Origin: Terriglobia bacterium
GTDB lineage: Bacteria; Acidobacteriota; Terriglobia; Terriglobales; Acidobacteriaceae
Length of the DNA stretch: 35,023 bases
Assembly: GCA_020073285.1 (NCBI GenBank)
Contig: JAIQFM010000024.1
Coordinates: forward strand, 1 to 35,023
Direction of reading: 5' to 3'
Below are positions 32,934 through 35,023 of this stretch, in pieces. The notes under the pieces were generated by a model. That model was not told the DNA's origin and searched no databases. It saw only the letters and a program-made list of their open reading frames with translations. Every line of letters begins with the position of its first letter. Within the stretch, counting starts at the first letter, position 1. A program made the position numbers and the translations under genes.

Positions 32934-33206
32934 TCATTCGCCCGAGAGTATGCGCGGGGCAGGCGCCGCCGTGGCCCCGACCTCTTCCTCGTGACCATTG
33001 CGGTTATAGTGGAACGCAAATCCAATCAGGCCCAGCATAAGCCCGATGGGGGGCAGCAGCAGCGTGAGCACGCCCCGCGTGATCGCAGCTTGGCTTTTCG
33101 TGCTAGCCCCTTTGGCCGAGGTATAGCACATCACGCATCCCTGGCCGAACGCCGGCGCGGCGCTCAGCGCCAGCAGCAACACCACCCTGTAGATGCGGGA
33201 CCTCAT
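32934..33206 (-). CDS. Small exported/membrane protein of the oxidase operon with CxxC
   Basis: The 90-residue protein has a signal-like N-terminus (MRSRIYRVVLLLALSAAPAFGQ), then GCVMCYTSAKGASTKSQ and one membrane helix (GVLTLLLPPIGLMLGLIGFAF), and a short polar tail. The CVMC pair right after the predicted cleavage site could bind metal or be redox-active. I chose the ATG at 33206 because it begins the leader, overlaps the preceding TGA and has GGGAGTG upstream; the frame is open to 33338 inside the previous gene. It is the last gene of the cytochrome oxidase operon; similar small proteins at this place are familiar to me from Acidobacteriota, but no function is known to me. Confidence 0.72.
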   Translation of the reverse strand: MRSRIYRVVLLLALSAAPAFGQGCVMCYTSAKGASTKSQAAITRGVLTLLLPPIGLMLGLIGFAFHYNRNGHEEEVGATAAPAPRILSGE

Positions 33207-33538
33207 CACTTCACTCCCAGGTTGAGGATGCGAAAGGCGTCCGCGAAGAACACGCACATCAGCGCCAGGCATACGCACAGTGAGATCATCATCAGCCGGC
33301 GCATGCGCGTGAGCTCGTACTTCATGTGCATGAACCACAGGATGATCAGTGCCGCCTTCACGATGGAAAGTCCCAGCAGGATGGACAGCATCCGCACCGG
33401 CTGCAGTCTCTCGTACGCCAGCAAGACCTCGACCGCGGTGATCGCCAGCAGCACGCCCCAGACAATGTAAAACGGCGTGTGGCTGTGCCCGCGATGCTCC
33501 AGCGCTACGGTTGTTCCGGTGAGTGCGTCGTTACTCAT
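33206..33538 (-). CDS. Cytochrome c oxidase subunit IV family protein
   Basis: The 110-residue protein has three hydrophobic helices (FYIVWGVLLAITAVEVLLAY, LLGLSIVKAALIILWFMHM, MISLCVCLALMCVFFADAF) and the KAALIILWFMHMKYE motif typical of prokaryotic COX4-type subunits. It stabilises the oxidase core in the inner membrane and has no cofactor ligands. A histidine pair (EHRGHSHTPFY) precedes the first helix. AGGAGA lies upstream of the ATG, eight bases after the subunit III gene. Its stop overlaps the next start. Confidence 0.88.
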   Translation of the reverse strand: MSNDALTGTTVALEHRGHSHTPFYIVWGVLLAITAVEVLLAYERLQPVRMLSILLGLSIVKAALIILWFMHMKYELTRMRRLMMISLCVCLALMCVFFADAFRILNLGVK

Positions 33539-33546
33539 GACGTCTC

Positions 33547-34173
33547 CTACACGATCCTGGTGGACATCAGGTACACCAGCGGGAAAATGAACATCCAGAC
33601 CAGGTCAACGAAATGCCAGTACAAGCCGCTGGTCTCGATATCGTTGGACGAAAATTTCTTGCCCATGGAGCGCAGCACCATGACTCCGAGCACCACCACC
33701 CCGATCGTGACGTGCAGCATGTGCAGCCCCGTCAGGGTGAAGAATGTCCCGCCGAACTGCGGCGCGCCCCAGGGATTCTTGCTGGGCGTCATGCCTTCGT
33801 TGATCAGCCCGATCCACTCGCGGACGTGCAGCACGACGAACATGATTCCGCAGAACATGGTCGCCAGCAGCCAGCCGATCGCCGCCTTCCGCTTTCCAAA
33901 GCTCGACGCCGACACCGCCAGCACCATGGTCAGCGAGCTGGTCAGCAGGAATGCCGTCATCACCGTCGCATTGACGATGCTGCCGCTGTGGAACGGCGTG
34001 GGCCACGTGGGATTCGAAATCCGCCCATAGCTGTAGGCGAACAGCAGCGCTCCGAACGTCAGCGAGTCGGAGAGGATGAACAGCCACATCCCGATCTTGT
34101 TGGAATAGGTCTGGAACAGCGACGGCTCAAACTCCGCGTGCCCGAGCTGCCGTTCCACTGCGACATCGGCCAT
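33547..34173 (-). CDS. Cytochrome c oxidase subunit III
   Basis: The 208-residue protein has five hydrophobic helices and subunit III signatures: KIGMWLFILSDSLTFGALL at the N-terminal helix, VREWIGLINEGMTPSKNPWG, GLHMLHVTIGVVVLGV and the C-terminal YWHFVDLVWMFIFPLVYL. It belongs to the five-helix form of subunit III. It supports proton uptake and stability of an aa3-type haem-copper oxidase that reduces oxygen in the inner membrane. The ATG follows GAGGGTTGAGAC, 15 bases after the stop of a second, larger subunit III-like gene. Confidence 0.92.
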   Translation of the reverse strand: MADVAVERQLGHAEFEPSLFQTYSNKIGMWLFILSDSLTFGALLFAYSYGRISNPTWPTPFHSGSIVNATVMTAFLLTSSLTMVLAVSASSFGKRKAAIGWLLATMFCGIMFVVLHVREWIGLINEGMTPSKNPWGAPQFGGTFFTLTGLHMLHVTIGVVVLGVMVLRSMGKKFSSNDIETSGLYWHFVDLVWMFIFPLVYLMSTRIV

Positions 34174-34188
34174 GTCTCAACCCTCTAG

Positions 34189-34965
34189 TTACGCCGCAAA
34201 TTTCAGCAGCGCGAAAATGTACAGCCATAGCATCGCCATGAAGTGCCAGTACCACGCCGTGACGTCCACCACGATCCGCCGCCTCTCCAGCGGTCGCGAG
34301 CCGAACGCCGCCGCCAGCGCGTACAGCAGCGCCAGCACGCCGCCGAACAGGTGGAGGGCATGCGTGCCGGTCAGCACGTAAAAAAATGAGCTGCTGGGAC
34401 CGCTGGCCACGTAAAACCCGCGCCGCCCCAGCTCATGCCACGCCATCCACTGCCCCGCCAGGAAGCCGAGCCCAAGTACTACCGTGATCGGCAGCCACGG
34501 CACGCCCCGCTTTTCGTCCTTCGCGATCCCGGGCATTTCGGTGATCGGCGCGATCGCCGCCTCGGCAAACGCCGCCCGCCTCGCCATCTCGATGGTGAAG
34601 CTGCTCAACAGCAAGATGCAGGTATTCAGGATTAGCAGTCCCATCGGCAGTTGCAGCGGCTTCCAGTCGGTGACGTACGCATTCCTCACCGAGTCATAGG
34701 TACCCAGGCCCTGGCGCACGATGAAGGCGCTGGTGAAGGAGACGAACAGCATCACCACCGCCGCCAGTCCCACCATCAGCCCCAGCCGATAGCGGCGCAG
34801 GCGTTCCCCAAAATCAGGATAGCCATTGTCGCGGCCGCCGCCCCCGCCTCCGTTTCCGACATGACGCGGAAAGTGGATGACCGGCTCAATTTCAGCAAAG
34901 CGATCGTCAGGCGCCGGTTTGCTGAAACAGCGGCATCTTCTTAAGCTGCCCGAGCTCTTACACAA
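34189..34965 (-). CDS. Second cytochrome c oxidase subunit III-like protein
   Basis: The frame encodes up to 258 residues with five or more helices and subunit III features: FTSAFIVRQGLGTYD, WMAWHELGRRGFYVASGPSSSFFYVLTG, THALHLFGGVLALLYAL and a C-terminal WYWHFMAMLWLYIFALLKF. Before the first helix are a Gly-rich linker and a HFPRH segment. The start is unclear: the only in-frame initiator inside the window is the TTG at 34965, it has no ribosome site, and the frame is open to the window edge, so the true start may be further upstream or be a rare codon. Two tandem subunit III-like genes suggest a split or duplicated subunit in this oxidase. Confidence 0.85.
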   Translation of the reverse strand: MCKSSGSLRRCRCFSKPAPDDRFAEIEPVIHFPRHVGNGGGGGGRDNGYPDFGERLRRYRLGLMVGLAAVVMLFVSFTSAFIVRQGLGTYDSVRNAYVTDWKPLQLPMGLLILNTCILLLSSFTIEMARRAAFAEAAIAPITEMPGIAKDEKRGVPWLPITVVLGLGFLAGQWMAWHELGRRGFYVASGPSSSFFYVLTGTHALHLFGGVLALLYALAAAFGSRPLERRRIVVDVTAWYWHFMAMLWLYIFALLKFAA

Positions 34966-35023
34966 ACGGGTCCAGCAGGACCGGGAAACGGATTGAGAAA
35001 ATGAATCGTCTTGATGGCAAGGT
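34966..35023 (-). other. Window-edge segment upstream of the subunit III-like gene
   Basis: All three minus-strand frames are open from the edge: one ends at a TAA in GTTTGTGTAA, one ends further down at a TAA near 34944, and the third is continuous with the subunit III-like frame. None reads as a recognisable subunit I C-terminus, so I cannot say which gene, if any, ends here. Confidence 0.3.

Noticed and set aside
1-35023. tRNA and rRNA genes
   Set aside because: I looked for T-loop-like GTTCGAATCC patterns and rRNA motifs and found none with a matching cloverleaf.

Overview
The window is GC-rich, densely coded DNA that reads like a chromosome segment of an Acidobacteriota (Terriglobia-like) bacterium. 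The case rests on gene content: very large CXXCH cytochromes with FNH/LTG-type modules, a pair of small membrane proteins of a kind I associate with this phylum, a cytochrome oxidase operon with two subunit III-like genes, and period-7 intergenic repeats. The phylum is inferred, not proven. I see no rRNA, tRNA or CRISPR array.

Region 1 (1-7569, minus strand): a probable trans-envelope electron-transfer locus. Its order is a 23-heme secreted cytochrome, a 28-heme secreted cytochrome, an outer-membrane beta-barrel with an N-terminal periplasmic domain, an exported beta-rich protein, and a membrane protein with b-type-heme-like histidines that runs off the left edge. The last three genes are coupled by 4-base stop/start overlaps. 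Next, on the plus strand, are an N-terminally truncated membrane-protein gene and its coupled partner (7793-8847), then a small helical hypothetical protein (9030-9491, minus).

Region 2 (9617-20382): a neutral-lipid/PHA-storage neighbourhood. It holds a cholesterol-oxidase-like GMC flavoprotein, bifunctional AdhE, a small STAS protein, a wax ester synthase/diacylglycerol acyltransferase, PhaR, a phasin-like protein with six internal repeats, a lipase-like alpha/beta hydrolase and an ABC1/UbiB-family kinase. The phasin gene has a sigma70-like promoter followed by a perfect TGCTGCA-G-TGCAGCA palindrome, a strong candidate PhaR operator. A second palindrome, TTCCA-N3-TGGAA, lies ahead of both adhE and the ABC1 gene.

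Region 3 (20499-21539): a visibly AT-richer islet with a Panacea (SocA-type) antitoxin gene, an overlapping unknown gene in the toxin position, and a 17-codon scar resembling the C-terminus of an IS1-type transposase.

Region 4 (21768-27077): pyruvate dehydrogenase E1 (aceE), a small cytochrome c, an EamA-type transporter and a class I methyltransferase. The intergenic DNA carries four arrays of different 7-base tandem repeats plus two hairpins with the same loop.

Region 5 (27146-35023, mostly minus): uvrA followed by a TPR protein and two small exported proteins in one overlapping operon; a possible 38-residue membrane microprotein on the plus strand; and the 3' part of an aa3-type cytochrome c oxidase operon (two subunit III-like proteins, a subunit IV, and a small CxxC membrane protein).
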